From: Deltaproteobacteria bacterium
GTDB taxonomy: Bacteria > Myxococcota_A > UBA9042 > PHBI01
Direction: 5' to 3'
Assembly (NCBI GenBank): GCA_020632715.1
Contig: JACKFA010000001.1
Span: 1,178,001 to 1,242,000, forward strand
Length of the DNA: 64,000 nucleotides
Shown here: positions 17,659 to 28,020 of the stretch, one piece after another
Numbering within the stretch: the stretch's first letter is position 1
Layout: the number at the start of each line of letters is the position of its first letter
Notes under the pieces: generated by a model
Told to the model about the DNA's origin: nothing
The model's input: only the letters and a program-made list of their open reading frames with translations
The model's database searches: none
Made by a program: the position numbers and the translations under genes

Positions 17659-20600
17659 ATGCTCGACATCCGGCCCTCGTCGCCCTCGGCCCCCCTCCTC
17701 CAGCGGAAAGCGCGCGACCGCGCGCCCGAGGCGTCGCGCCGCGGCGCGCTCACGCGCTCGAGGGCTTCGACGCGCAGGCGGCGGCGCTCGCGCCGGGGCT
17801 CGAGGAGGCGGGGCCGGCCCACGAGGAGGCCGGCGGCGGGCCGTCCCATGGGGCCCCGGCCTGGCAGGGCGCAGGCGGGGCCGCGGCCGCGCTCGGCCTC
17901 GAGGGCGCGGGCGGGGCCGGCGGGGCGCTGGGCGAGGAGAGCGCGGTCGGGAAGGCCGCCGACGCCGGCGAGATCGCGGTCGGCGCGCCGGACGACGCCA
18001 TGGAGCGCGAGGCCGACGCGGTCGCCGCGGTCGCGCTGAAGGCCCCGGAGCCGGCGCTCGGGGAGGAGCACGGCGCGGGCGGGCACGACCTCGGGCACGA
18101 CCACGAGCACGACCACGGCGCCGGCGGCGAGAAGGCCGCCGAGGCCACGTGCGAGGGCTGCGGGAGCCCGATGGTCGACAAGGGGGCCGGCGCCGAGTGC
18201 GCGTCCTGCGGCAAGAAGGCCGGGCCGGCGGCCGGCGGCGGCGCGCTCGCCGGGGTCCTCCAGCGGAAGCCGGCGACGAGCGGGGCGGCGCCTGTGTCGT
18301 CGGTGAGCGGGCTCCCGGTCCCGGACGCCGGCGCGCCGCTCTCCGACGCCGTCCGCGCGCGGGTCGAGCCCGCCGTCGGCGCCGATCTCGGCGGCGTGCG
18401 GGTCCACGCCGGGCCCGCGGCCCAGCGCGACGCGGCGGCCGTCCAGGCGAAGGCGTTCACGCACGGCGAGCACATCTGGCTCGGCGGCGGGCAGAGCGCG
18501 GGCGACGTCGGCCTCATGGCGCACGAGGCGACCCACGTCGTCCAGCAGCGCGCGGGCGGCGGGGTCCAGCCGAACGTCCAGCGTGATCTCCTCGACGACG
18601 TCGTCCCCGACTGGATCCTGAACGTCTTCCGGAGCGGCCAGCAGCAGGTCGCGGCGGCGCCCGGCAAGATCAAGAGCGCCGCCCAGAGCGCGGCCAGCAC
18701 CGCGAAGGCGAAGGCCACCGGGCTCGTGTCCCAGGCGAAGGCGGGGCTCGAGGGCGCGAAGGGCGAGGCGAACGCCACGTCCGCGGGACTCGCCGCCGAG
18801 GGCGCGGCCAACGCCGAGGCCGGGAAGGCCGAGGTGAAGGCCGCCGGCGCCCGGGCGACCGCCCAGACGAGCGCCATCGAGCAGCAGAAGGCCGCCGCGG
18901 ACGACGCGCTCGACCCCGGCGTGGCGGCGGCGGGCGGCGTGGACGTCGCCGGCGCCTCGGCCGGCGTCGCGACGGGCGTCATCGACCTGGGGCCGACCGC
19001 GCAGACGGCGGAGAGCGGGCCCGCGCCGGCGTCCGCGCGAAGGGGAGGCCCCGGCGCCCGCGCCCGCGCCGGTGCCGGCCGCGCCGCCCGCGCCGACGGC
19101 GGCGGCGGCGCCGACGTCCGAGGCCGGGCCGGGGCCGGCGAGCGAGGCGGGGCCGGCGCCCGCTCCCGAGGCGGCGCCGACGCCGGAGGCGCCCGCGCCT
19201 GCTCCCGAGGTCATGGCGATGCCGGAGCTGCCGGCGCAGGCGCCGCAGGAGGCGCCCGCGGCGCAGCTGAAGCCGCCCGGTCCGGATCCCGCGGCGGCCG
19301 CTCAGGAGGCCGGCGCGAAGGTCGGCGAGGCGAAGACCGCCGCGAAGGACGCGCACAAGACCGAGGCCGGCTGGGACTGCTCCGAGAAGCAGATCATGGC
19401 GCAGGTCTCGAAGGTCGGGGACGCGGTCCTCGGGAAGCCCGGCCCGCTCAGGAAGGGGCTGGCGTCGCTCGTGAGCTTCGTCGCCTCCGTCGGCGCCGGG
19501 GTCAAGGACGCCGCGAGCGCCGTCAAGAAGAAGATGGGCGACCTCGCAGCGTGGGTGAAGGACGGCGTCGTCGCGAGCACCGAGGGGATCCGCACCCAGG
19601 TCGCCGACGCCGCGACGGCCACGAAGAAGATGTTCGACGACGCGAAGCAGGGGCTCTCGAAGAAGTGGCAGACGCTGTCCTCGAGCGCGTCGCAGACGCT
19701 CGACGACGCCAAGGCCGGCGCGAAGAAGGCGATCTCGACCGGGGTGGGCGTGGTGAAGAAGGGGGTCGTCGGGGCGGCCAACAAGGCCAGGAGCCTCGCG
19801 GGCAAGTTCTGGAACCTCCTCCCGGCCTCGACGAAGGCCTGGGTCGGGGGCCACGCGGCGCTGTTGGCGGCGCCGGTGCTCGCCGCGAACAAGATCGGGG
19901 AGGCCACGGGCTCCTTCATCGTCAAGCACAAGGAGGACTTCAAGGCGGCCGGGAAGCTGGTCCTCGACGTCGCCGCGAAGACCGCCGCGACCAGCTGGAA
20001 CAACGTGAAGAAGGCGGCGTCGCTCGTCGGCTCGGCCGCGAAGGCCGAGGCGCAGCGCACGGCGGGCGGCGCGATGAAGATCGCGTCCGCGGCGAAGGGG
20101 CTCGTCGGCAAGTCGGCGGGCGACAAGCTCGGGAAGCTCGCGAAGGCCGGCCAGCAGGTCATCGACGAGAACAAGGGCGCCGTCTGCGCCGCGACCGGCA
20201 AGGCCATCGGCCCCTGCGTCGAGCAGTTCATCCCGAAGCCCGACGGCGGCGAGGGCAACTCGGGCTTCGCGAACCTCGCGGGCAAGGGGAACCTCGGCCT
20301 CGTCATCGAGGGGGTCCCGGTGAACGTCGCCGCGGGCTACGGCGTGAAGGTCTCGCGCACCGCGAAGAACTACACGGTGACGATCTCGGGCGAGGCGACG
20401 GCGCTCATCAAGGCGGCGATGGAGAAGAAGGGCGGCGCCTGGGGCGAGAAGGGGCCCGAGGAGAAGGGCGGCGGCATCGGGATCTCCGGCACGCTCCCGG
20501 CCAAGGCGCGCGCCATCATGGGCCTCAACGGCTCGGCGCCCGGCCCGATCCCGGCGATCCCCTTCGGGAAGGGGGAGAAGGCGGCCGAGGGTGGCGGCGG

Positions 20601-21708
20601 CGAGGGCGCGAAGGCCGCGCCGCCCGCGAAGGAGGGCCACGGCGGGGCGCCGCCCGCGAAGGAGGGCGCAGCACCCGAGCCGGAGAAGCCGGTCACGGCG
20701 TCCGCCGGGGCGTCGGCCGGCAAGAAGGGCACGGTCACGCTCACCTACACGTTCGACGCGACCGCCGACAAGACGACCTGCGACGGCCTCGGCGGGCTCA
20801 CCTCCTTCCTCGCCGGCCAGGGGCTCGCGGCGTCGCTGCCGGCGCCGTTCAGCGGCCTCGCGAGCGGCGTGTCGGCCAACGCCTTCGCGGACAAGCTGAC
20901 CTCCGCGAAGTTCGCGCTCTCCGACGTCGCCGGCGCCAACCTCGACCTGAAGGCGGGCGAGGCGGCGACCGTGCAGCTCGCGGCGGCCGCCGAGAGCGGG
21001 GTCGCCATCGAGTTCAAGAAGGAGGCCCGGAAGAGCGCCGAGAAGGCGAAGGAGGGGGCCGCCGGGAAGGAGGGCGCGGCCGCGGGCGAGGGCGAGGGCG
21101 GCAAGAAGCCCGAGATGGACGACGTCATCGCCGCCACCCTCTTCCAGACCATCTCCGGGAAGGCGGGGATCGCGGTCGCGGCAGCGTCGATGCCGATCTT
21201 CAACGCGAGCATCGGGGCGAGCGGCGGGGCGACGCTCGGCATGAGCTACAACCTGCACTCGGACGCGCTCAGCGCGAGCCTCGAGACGACGATCGGCGCG
21301 TCGTTCAGCCTCGCGTCGTTCGCGGGCGTGGCGCACCTCCTGCCCGGGAAGGCGGGGGCGGCGGCGCGGAAGCGCCTCGACGAGGTCACGCGCGAGGGGC
21401 AGCAGGGCACGGTCGCCGTGGAGGCGAAGACGACCATCGCCGCGGGCGACCTCCAGAAGCTCGTGGGCGAGCTCGACAGCTACTTCGCGAAGCCCGAGAG
21501 CGTCACGGCCGCGGGCGTCTGGGGGAAGGTCGCGAAGTACCTCGAGGCGAACATGACGACCACGGGAGAGCTCGCCGTGAAGCTCTCGGTCGACGAGAAG
21601 ATGCTCGGCCTCTCCGCGGACTACAACGACGGCAAGGGCACGGGCGGCGGCGCCGAGCTCGAGCTCTCGCGCGGCAAGGAGACCGAGCTCTACAAGGGCG
21701 ACCTGTAG
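17659..21708 (+). CDS. DUF4157 (eCIS core-domain) protein, about 1350 residues, with two compensating frameshifts
   Basis: Reading starts MLDIRPSSPSAPLLQRKARD. It shifts frame at about 17740-17760 and again at about 19033-19040, restoring the first frame; the sum is exactly in phase. Residues about 164-185 form a four-Cys zinc ribbon (CEGCG and CASCGKK). DUF4157 follows at about 220-310 with VRVHAGPAAQRDAAAVQAKA and the zinc-protease-like motif HEATH in LMAHEATHVVQQR. Then come long Ala/Lys/Glu helices, Pro/Ala linkers, and a beta-rich C-terminal half ending in SRGKETELYKGDL. DUF4157 marks cargo or core proteins of extracellular contractile injection systems and related elements. No sheath, tube or baseplate gene is in the window, so its delivery partner is unknown. 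Activity of the C-terminal region is also unknown. Confidence 0.75.
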
Positions 21709-21733
21709 CCCGGGGGCGCGACGATCGAGGCCG

Positions 21734-24700
21734 CTACGAGGTCGCGGCCCCGCGCCGCCCCCGGAAGACGCGCGCGTACAGGCTCGGCAGCACCACGAGC
21801 GTCAGCGCCGTCGCCGTCACGAGCCCGCCGATGACCACGGTCGCGAGCGGGCGCTGCACCTCGGCGCCGACGCCCGTCGCGATGGCCATCGGCAGAAACC
21901 CGATCCCCGCCACGGCGGCCGTCATCAGCACGGGCCGGAAGCGCTCCCGCGCCCCGGCGAGCGCCGCGGCGACGGCCCCCTCCCCCTCCGCGCGCTCAGC
22001 CATCCGCGACACGAGCACGATGCCGTTCATGACCGCCACGCCGAAGAGCGCGACGAAGCCGACGACCGCGCTCATCGACACCGGCAGATCCCGCGCCCAG
22101 AGGAAGACGACCCCGCCCGACACGGCGACCGGCACGTTCAGGAAGATGAGCAGCGCCGCGCGGAAGCTGCCGAACACGAGGTAGAGGAGGCCGAGCACCA
22201 CGAAGAGCACGGCCGGCACGAGCAGCATCATGCGCGACGACGCCGCCGCGAGCTGCTCGCTCTTGCCGCTCCAGTCGGTCCAGTAGCCGTTCGGCAGGTC
22301 GACCGCCGCGAGCTCCCGCCGCGCCTCGGCGACGAAGCCGCCGACGTCGCGCCCGCGCACGTTCGCCGTGACGACCACGCGCCGGCTCCCCGCCTCGCGG
22401 CTCACCTTCGCGGGCCCCGAGCCGCGCTCGACCCGCGCGACGTCCGCGAGCGTGATCGGGCTCCCGTCGGGGAGCGCCATCGGCACGTCCGCGAGCGCCA
22501 GGTCCGGCGGGAGGTCGAGCTTCACGACGACGTCGTCGCGGAACTGCCCCCGCGTGACGGCGCCCACGACCGTGCCGCGCTGCACGCCCGCGACCACGTC
22601 GAGCACGTCGGCGGCCGGGATCCCGAAGCCGGCGAGCCTCTCCTCGTCGACCTCGATGTCCCAGCGCGGCACCCCCTCGACCTGCGGCGCGGACACGTCC
22701 GCCGCGCCCGGCACGCGCTCGAGGATGGCGGCCATCGCCTGCCCGAGGCGGATGAGCTCGTCGAGGTCGGGGCCGAAGATCTGCACGCCCACGTCGGCCG
22801 TGATCCCCTCGAGGAGCTCGTTGAAGCGCATCTCGATGGGCTGCGTGAAGGAGAAGAGCGCGCCCGGCGCCTCCTCGGCGAGGCGCGCGGCGAGCTCGTC
22901 GACGAGGGCCTCGCGCGTGAGCCCGGGGCGCCAGGCGTCGTGCGGCGCGAGCTCGACGAGGATGTCGGCCTGCTCGAGCCCCATCGGATCGGTCGCGACC
23001 GCCGGCGATCCCGTGCGGCTCGCGATCCGCACGACCTCCGGCACGTCGCGCACGAGGCGCTCGATGCGCGTCGCCTCGCGGAGCGCGAGGTCGGGCGAGA
23101 GCGACGGCAGGCGCTCGCTCTGGATGACGAGATCCCCCTCCTCGAGCCGCGGGATGAACTCCACGCCGAGACCACCGCCGAGGACAACGCTCACCGCGAC
23201 GACCGCGAGCGCGCCGCCGGCCGCGAGGACCGGGCGCGCGACGGCCCCGCGCAGCACGGGATCGTAGAGCCGCTGCAGGCCACGGATGAGGGCCGTCTGG
23301 TGCTCGCCGCGCGGCTTCACCACGAGCGACGCGACCGCCGGGACGTAGGTGAAGGTGAGCACGAGCGCCGTCCCGAGCGCGAAGAGCACGGTGAGCGCCA
23401 TCGGGCGGAAGAGCTTCCCCTCGGTGCCCCACATGAGGAGGATCGGGACGTAGACGAGGATGAGGATCCCGACCGCGAAGATCACGGGCTTCGCGACGTT
23501 GCGCGCCCGCTCGGCGGCCGCCTCGCCGAACGCGCCGCCCGAGGCGAGCGTGAGCGCGACGATGCTCTCGGTGACGACGATGGTCCCGTCGACGATGAGC
23601 CCAAAGTCGATGGCGCCGAGCGACATCAGGTTGCCCGAGAGCCCCATGAGGTTGAGCCCGACGAAGGCGCCGAGCATCGAGAGCGGGATCACCGAGGCCA
23701 CGAGCACGCCGGCGCGGAGGTCGCCGAGGAGGAGGAGCAGCACGACGATGACGAGCACGCCGCCCTCGATGAGGGAGTGGGCGACGGTCTCGAGCGTGCT
23801 CCCGACGAGCTTCTCGCGATCGTAGATCGGCGCGAGCGTGACGCTCGCGGGGAGCGAGGCGCGCACCTCCTCGAGGCGCTCCTTGACGCCCGCGACGACC
23901 GAGCGCGCGTCGGCGTCGGCGAGGAGCTGCACCACGACGAAGAGCGCCTCGCCGCGCCCGTCGGCGGAGCCGAGGCCGACCGTGAGCGCGCCGCCCTCGA
24001 CGACGCGCGCGACGTCGCCGAGGAGGACGGGGGCGCCGCCGTCGTCGCCGCTGGGCCTCACGACGACGGCCGCGAGGGCCTCGGGCGTGGTCGGGTTCGC
24101 GGCGGCCATCACGAGATCCTGCTCGCCGACGCCCACGACCGCGCCGCCAGCGCGCCGCCCGAGGGCCGCCGCGACGCGCGCCTCGAGCTCGGCGAGGGAC
24201 AGGCCGCGGGCCGCGAGCGCGAAGGGGTCGACGCGCACGTGGAGCTCGGGGGCGCCGCCGCCCCACGCGTTCACCTCCACGACGCCCGGCACGGTGCGGA
24301 GCCGCGGCGCGATGTCGCGCTGGAAGACGCGGTAGAGCGCCGGCAGCGGGAGGTCGGGCGAGCTCACGGTGAGCTGGTAGACCTCGCCGAGGCCGGTCGT
24401 CGGCGGGGCGATCTCGGGAACGCCCGCCTCGGCCGGGATGTCGTCGCGCGCGAGGTCGACGCGCTCCTTCACGAGCTGCCGGGCGAGCCAGCGGTCGGTG
24501 CCGTCCTCGAAGACGGCCGTCACCGCGGAGATCCCGGTGCGCGACAGGCTGCGGAGCTGCACGAGCCCGGGGACGCCGCCGAGGCTGCGCTCGAGGGGCA
24601 CCGTGACGAGCTGCTCGACCTCGGTCGCCGAGATCCCCGGCGACGCCGTGAGCACCTGCACCTGCACGTTGGTGAGGTCCGGGAAGGCGTCGAAGGTCAT

Positions 24701-24805
24701 CGAGCCGAGCGAGGCGACGCCCGCGCCGACGAAGACCACGACCCCGATGATGACGAAGAGCCGGTTCCGGACCGAGGCCCCGATGAGCCAGTGGACGAGG
24801 TTCAA
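21734..24805 (-). CDS. Heavy-metal efflux RND transporter, CusA/CzcA type
   Basis: A 1023-residue inner-membrane proton antiporter of the HME-RND family. It has the first helix NRLFVIIGVVVFVGAGVAS and the large periplasmic loops. The proton-relay helix carries GAIDFGLIVDGTIVVTES with both conserved Asp residues. A second half repeats the architecture and ends in TALTLVVLPSLYARVFRG. Length is close to CusA/CzcA (about 1045). It starts with TTG at 24805, overlapping the stop of the adaptor gene (CATTGA), so translation is coupled. The His-rich C-terminus of the adaptor (GGHSH) and the HME motif favour divalent or monovalent metal export. The ion cannot be assigned. Confidence 0.92.
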   Translation of the reverse strand: MNLVHWLIGASVRNRLFVIIGVVVFVGAGVASLGSMTFDAFPDLTNVQVQVLTASPGISATEVEQLVTVPLERSLGGVPGLVQLRSLSRTGISAVTAVFEDGTDRWLARQLVKERVDLARDDIPAEAGVPEIAPPTTGLGEVYQLTVSSPDLPLPALYRVFQRDIAPRLRTVPGVVEVNAWGGGAPELHVRVDPFALAARGLSLAELEARVAAALGRRAGGAVVGVGEQDLVMAAANPTTPEALAAVVVRPSGDDGGAPVLLGDVARVVEGGALTVGLGSADGRGEALFVVVQLLADADARSVVAGVKERLEEVRASLPASVTLAPIYDREKLVGSTLETVAHSLIEGGVLVIVVLLLLLGDLRAGVLVASVIPLSMLGAFVGLNLMGLSGNLMSLGAIDFGLIVDGTIVVTESIVALTLASGGAFGEAAAERARNVAKPVIFAVGILILVYVPILLMWGTEGKLFRPMALTVLFALGTALVLTFTYVPAVASLVVKPRGEHQTALIRGLQRLYDPVLRGAVARPVLAAGGALAVVAVSVVLGGGLGVEFIPRLEEGDLVIQSERLPSLSPDLALREATRIERLVRDVPEVVRIASRTGSPAVATDPMGLEQADILVELAPHDAWRPGLTREALVDELAARLAEEAPGALFSFTQPIEMRFNELLEGITADVGVQIFGPDLDELIRLGQAMAAILERVPGAADVSAPQVEGVPRWDIEVDEERLAGFGIPAADVLDVVAGVQRGTVVGAVTRGQFRDDVVVKLDLPPDLALADVPMALPDGSPITLADVARVERGSGPAKVSREAGSRRVVVTANVRGRDVGGFVAEARRELAAVDLPNGYWTDWSGKSEQLAAASSRMMLLVPAVLFVVLGLLYLVFGSFRAALLIFLNVPVAVSGGVVFLWARDLPVSMSAVVGFVALFGVAVMNGIVLVSRMAERAEGEGAVAAALAGARERFRPVLMTAAVAGIGFLPMAIATGVGAEVQRPLATVVIGGLVTATALTLVVLPSLYARVFRGRRGAATS

Positions 24806-25983
24806 TGTGAGTGCCCTCCCGCCTCGTAGTCCCCGTCGCCGAGGGTCCAGACGCTCTTCAGGAGGAAGACGCCGCTCACGGCGACCTCGGCGCCCGCGGT
24901 GAGGCCCTCGCCGTGGACGAGGAGCCCGTCGCCGTCGCGGCCGACCACGGTGACGGCGACGGGGTGCCCCGGCCGCTCGGTGTCGCCCGCCTCCTTCACG
25001 AAGACGGCCTCGCCGCCGTCGTAGCCCGTGACCGCCGCGCTCGGGACGCGCAGGAGCGGCGTCGTCGGGCGCACCACGAGCGCCGCGCGGCCCGTCGCGC
25101 CCGGGACGAACCAGCCGCCGGCGGGCGCGCCGTCCCCCGGGACGAACCAGAACGCGCGCGTGCGGCTCGGGGACGCGATGGTGGCGTCCTTACGGGCGAG
25201 GCGGAGGTCGTGCGCGGCGCCGTCGTGGCCGCCGGCCGAGGCGGGGATGAAGCGGACGCGCGGCTCGACGCCCTCGAGGCGCCCGAGGACGCGCTCCGGG
25301 ACGCGCACCCGGAGCTCGGCGCGCGCGGTGTCGAGGACCGCGAAGCACGTCGTCTCGGGGCCGACCGTCGCGCCGACGGCGCAGTGAACCTCGTTCACGA
25401 CGCCCGCGACCGGCGACGCCCAGACGAAGCCGGCGGCCTCCCCGGCGCCGAGCGCGCGGCGCGCGTCGAGCTGGGCCTTCACGGCGGCGAGGCGGGCGCG
25501 GGCCTCGGCGACCGCGGCCTCCTGCTCCTGCACCTCGGTGACGGGGGCGAGCCCCTCGGCGACGTGGGGGCGGCGCTGCGCGAGGAGGCGCGAGCGCGAG
25601 CGGAGGACGGCCTCGAGCTCGCGGGCCTGCGCCTCGAGATCGCCGACCTCGAGGCTCGTGAGCTCGGCGAGCGGCGCGCCCTCGGCCACCGTGTCGCCGA
25701 CGGCGACGAGGAGGCGCGAGACGCGGCCGTGGACGGGCGGGCCGAAGCGCTGTACGGCGCCCGCGGGCAGGACGACCTCGCCGAGCAAGGTGGCGACGGT
25801 CTCGTCGACGGCCTCGCCGACCGGCGCGAAGGTGACGCGCGCGCTCAGATCGGCCGGGTGGGCGTCGGCCGCGCTCGCGGGTGGCTCGCTGCCGCAGGCG
25901 CCGGCGGCCAGGGCCGAGGCCAGGGACAGGACCAGGAGCGCGGCGCCGGAGAGGCGCGCCGCGGGGGCTCTCTTGACGTTCAT
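24802..25983 (-). CDS. RND periplasmic adaptor (CusB/CzcB-like membrane-fusion lipoprotein)
   Basis: A 393-residue adaptor. The lipobox is LAAGAC at about residue 29. The split barrel-sandwich hybrid domain has GPPVHGRVSRLLVAVGDTVA and WASPVAGVVNEVHCAVGATV. A helical hairpin lies between them (LEAVLRSRSRLLAQRRPHVA), followed by beta-barrel and membrane-proximal domains (LLRVPSAAVTGYDGGEAVFV). The C-terminus is His-containing (YEAGGHSH), which may touch metal. ATG at 25983 overlaps the TolC-like stop, and its own stop overlaps the TTG start of the pump. The gene order is therefore outer-membrane channel, adaptor, pump in one coupled operon. Confidence 0.9.
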   Translation of the reverse strand: MNVKRAPAARLSGAALLVLSLASALAAGACGSEPPASAADAHPADLSARVTFAPVGEAVDETVATLLGEVVLPAGAVQRFGPPVHGRVSRLLVAVGDTVAEGAPLAELTSLEVGDLEAQARELEAVLRSRSRLLAQRRPHVAEGLAPVTEVQEQEAAVAEARARLAAVKAQLDARRALGAGEAAGFVWASPVAGVVNEVHCAVGATVGPETTCFAVLDTARAELRVRVPERVLGRLEGVEPRVRFIPASAGGHDGAAHDLRLARKDATIASPSRTRAFWFVPGDGAPAGGWFVPGATGRAALVVRPTTPLLRVPSAAVTGYDGGEAVFVKEAGDTERPGHPVAVTVVGRDGDGLLVHGEGLTAGAEVAVSGVFLLKSVWTLGDGDYEAGGHSH

Positions 25984-27280
25984 TCGGGGGCTCCGGAGGG
26001 GGACGGGCCGAGGAGGTCGCTGAGCGCCATGGCCTCGGCGTGCTGGGAGAGGAGGTCGGCGGCGGCTTGCACGCGCTCGTGGTGGGCCTCGAGGAGGTCG
26101 CGCTCGGCGCGGACGAGCTCGTCGAGGCGCGCGCGCCCCTCGAGGAGTGCCTTCGCGACGAGGTCGACGCGCTCCTGGAGGGCGCCGATGAGGCGCGTGT
26201 CGACGAGCTCGAGGTGGCTCCGCGCCGCGTCGTAGCGCGCGGTCATCTCCGCGAGCTCGCCCGCGAGGAGCTGCTCGGCGTAGGCGCGCTCGACGGCCGC
26301 GGCCTCGGCCTCGGCGCGGTGCTGCTCGGCGAGGGGGGCGCTGGCGTTGCCGAACGGCACCGTGAGGCGCAGCGCGGCGCCTGCGAAGGTGGCGCCGTCC
26401 GTGCCCTCCTGCCGCGCGCCGACGCCGACGACGAGGGTCGCGGGGTCGCCCGCCTCGGCGGCCGCGGCGAGCGCGCGCTGCTCGGCCTCGCGGGCGCGGG
26501 CGAGCGCGAGGTCCGGGTGGGCGCCGAGGCGGGTCGCGACGGCGGGCCAGGGATCGGGCTCGCGGAAGGCGCCGGGCTGCTCGAGCGCGTGGCCGTCGGG
26601 GGCGACGTAGGCGCGGTCGCCGAGGAGCGTGTCGAGGGCGCGCTGGGCGACCATCACCTCGTGGCGGGCGTGCTCGAGCTCGACCTCGACGCGGGCGACC
26701 TCGACCTCGAGGTCGACGGCGACGATCTTCACGAGGAGCCGCTGTTCGACGGCGGCCCGGATGGGCACCAGGAGCGCCGCGAGCTCCTTCTTGTGCTCCT
26801 CGACGTGGGCGGCGGAGGCGGCGGCCTTCCACCAGCGCACGTAGCGGGCGATGGCGTCGCGGGCGAACGCCCAGCGGGCGGCGGCGCGGCGCGCGCGGCG
26901 GCGGCGAGCGCGGCGGCGTGGTGGGCGCGGCGCGTGGTGGCGGCGACGGCGCCGAGGCGGACGACGAGCCCGGCGTCGAGGGCGGCCTCGAAGACGGCGT
27001 CGGCGCCGGCGACGGGCTGATCCCAGCGCGCCCCGATCTCGACGCCGAGGAGATCGCCCGGCACGCGCCCGGACGCGCGCTCCTCGCCGGCGACGCGCGC
27101 CGCGCCTGCGCGGCCGGGGCCGCGGTCGAAGGCCTCCGCGATCGCTGAGACGAGGGCGGGGACGCCGTCGATCGGGGGCGGCTCCGCGGCGCGCACGGCG
27201 CCGACGCTCGCCCCGAGGCCCGCGATCGTCGCCATGGTGGCCACGAGCGCGTTTCCAAATGCCTGCCGGTACGCCATCAT
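25980..27280 (-). CDS. TolC/CusC-type outer-membrane efflux protein, one frameshift
   Basis: The first gene of the RND operon. The N-terminal frame starts MMAYRQAFGNALVATMATIA, has a signal peptide ending AVRAAEP, and reads through FEAALDAGLVVRLGAVAATT. At about 26879-26900 the frame changes. The rest (WAFARDAIARYVRWWKAAAS to GPSPSGAPE) gives the typical coiled-coil barrel helices (GARQEGTDGATFAGAALRLT, VPFGNASAPLAEQHRAEAEA). A single base gained or lost in the GCCGCCGCG-rich run restores about 433 residues, the normal family length. Start chosen at 27280 beside GGGAGG. The overlap with the adaptor start argues the gene is functional and the frameshift may be sequence error. Confidence 0.75.
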
Positions 27281-27344
27281 CCCTCCCGCGCCGAAGACGC
27301 GGGCGGACCATGCGGCGACTCGACCCACCCCGACCATCCGACAC

Positions 27345-27995
27345 ATGACGCACCCTCCGGACATCCCCGAAGACACGACGGAAAACGAGCCCTATGCGCC
27401 ATCCGACGGATGGCGCTCCGGGTCGCGCTTCGCGGTGATCTTCTTCGCGCTGACCGCGATCGCGATGGCCGCGGACGTGGTCGCCGACATGGGCGGGCAG
27501 CCCGCGCCCCACGTCATCCTCGAGATCGTGATCCTCATCGCGGCGATCGCCGGGATGGCCTACTTCTGGCGCCTCTGGCGCATGGATCGCGCGCGCGCGC
27601 AGCAGCTGTCGACGCAGGTCGTGGCGCTCCGCGGCGAGACGCAGCGCTGGCGGGCGCAGGCCGACCACTGGCGCGCCGAGGCACGCGAGGCGCTCGACGG
27701 GCTCGCGACCGCGCTCGATCGGCAGTTCGCGCGCTGGGAGCTCACCGACGCCGAGCGCGACGTGGCGATGCTCCTCTTGAAGGGGCTCGCGCTGAAGGAC
27801 GCAGCCGAGGTGCGCGGCACGAGCGAGCGCACGGTGCGGCAGCAGGCGCTCGCGGTCTATCGGAAGGCCGGCGTGGCAGGCCGCGCCGAGCTCTCGGCGT
27901 TCTTCCTCGAGGATCTGCTGCTCCCGGCGACGCGGCCGGGCGACGGCGTGGCCGGCGCGCGGACGTCGACCGTGGCCGCCGCCGGCGTAGAATGA
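27345..27995 (+). CDS. Membrane-anchored LuxR-type regulator
   Basis: 216 residues. Two transmembrane helices (FAVIFFALTAIAMAADVV and VILEIVILIAAIAGMAYFW) are followed by a basic, coiled-coil-like segment (DRARAQQLSTQVVALRGETQ). A C-terminal GerE/LuxR helix-turn-helix follows: LTDAERDVAMLLLKGLALKD and AEVRGTSERTVRQQALAVYR. No receiver or PAS domain is present, so signal input must be through the membrane part. ATG at 27345 was chosen; an open frame extends upstream to 27234 but would start inside the opposite gene. It diverges from the RND operon over 64 bp, which makes it the natural candidate regulator of metal efflux (inference). Confidence 0.8.
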   Translation: MTHPPDIPEDTTENEPYAPSDGWRSGSRFAVIFFALTAIAMAADVVADMGGQPAPHVILEIVILIAAIAGMAYFWRLWRMDRARAQQLSTQVVALRGETQRWRAQADHWRAEAREALDGLATALDRQFARWELTDAERDVAMLLLKGLALKDAAEVRGTSERTVRQQALAVYRKAGVAGRAELSAFFLEDLLLPATRPGDGVAGARTSTVAAAGVE

Positions 27996-28020
27996 TCGGC
28001 GTCGCTGCCGGAGGTCCCCC

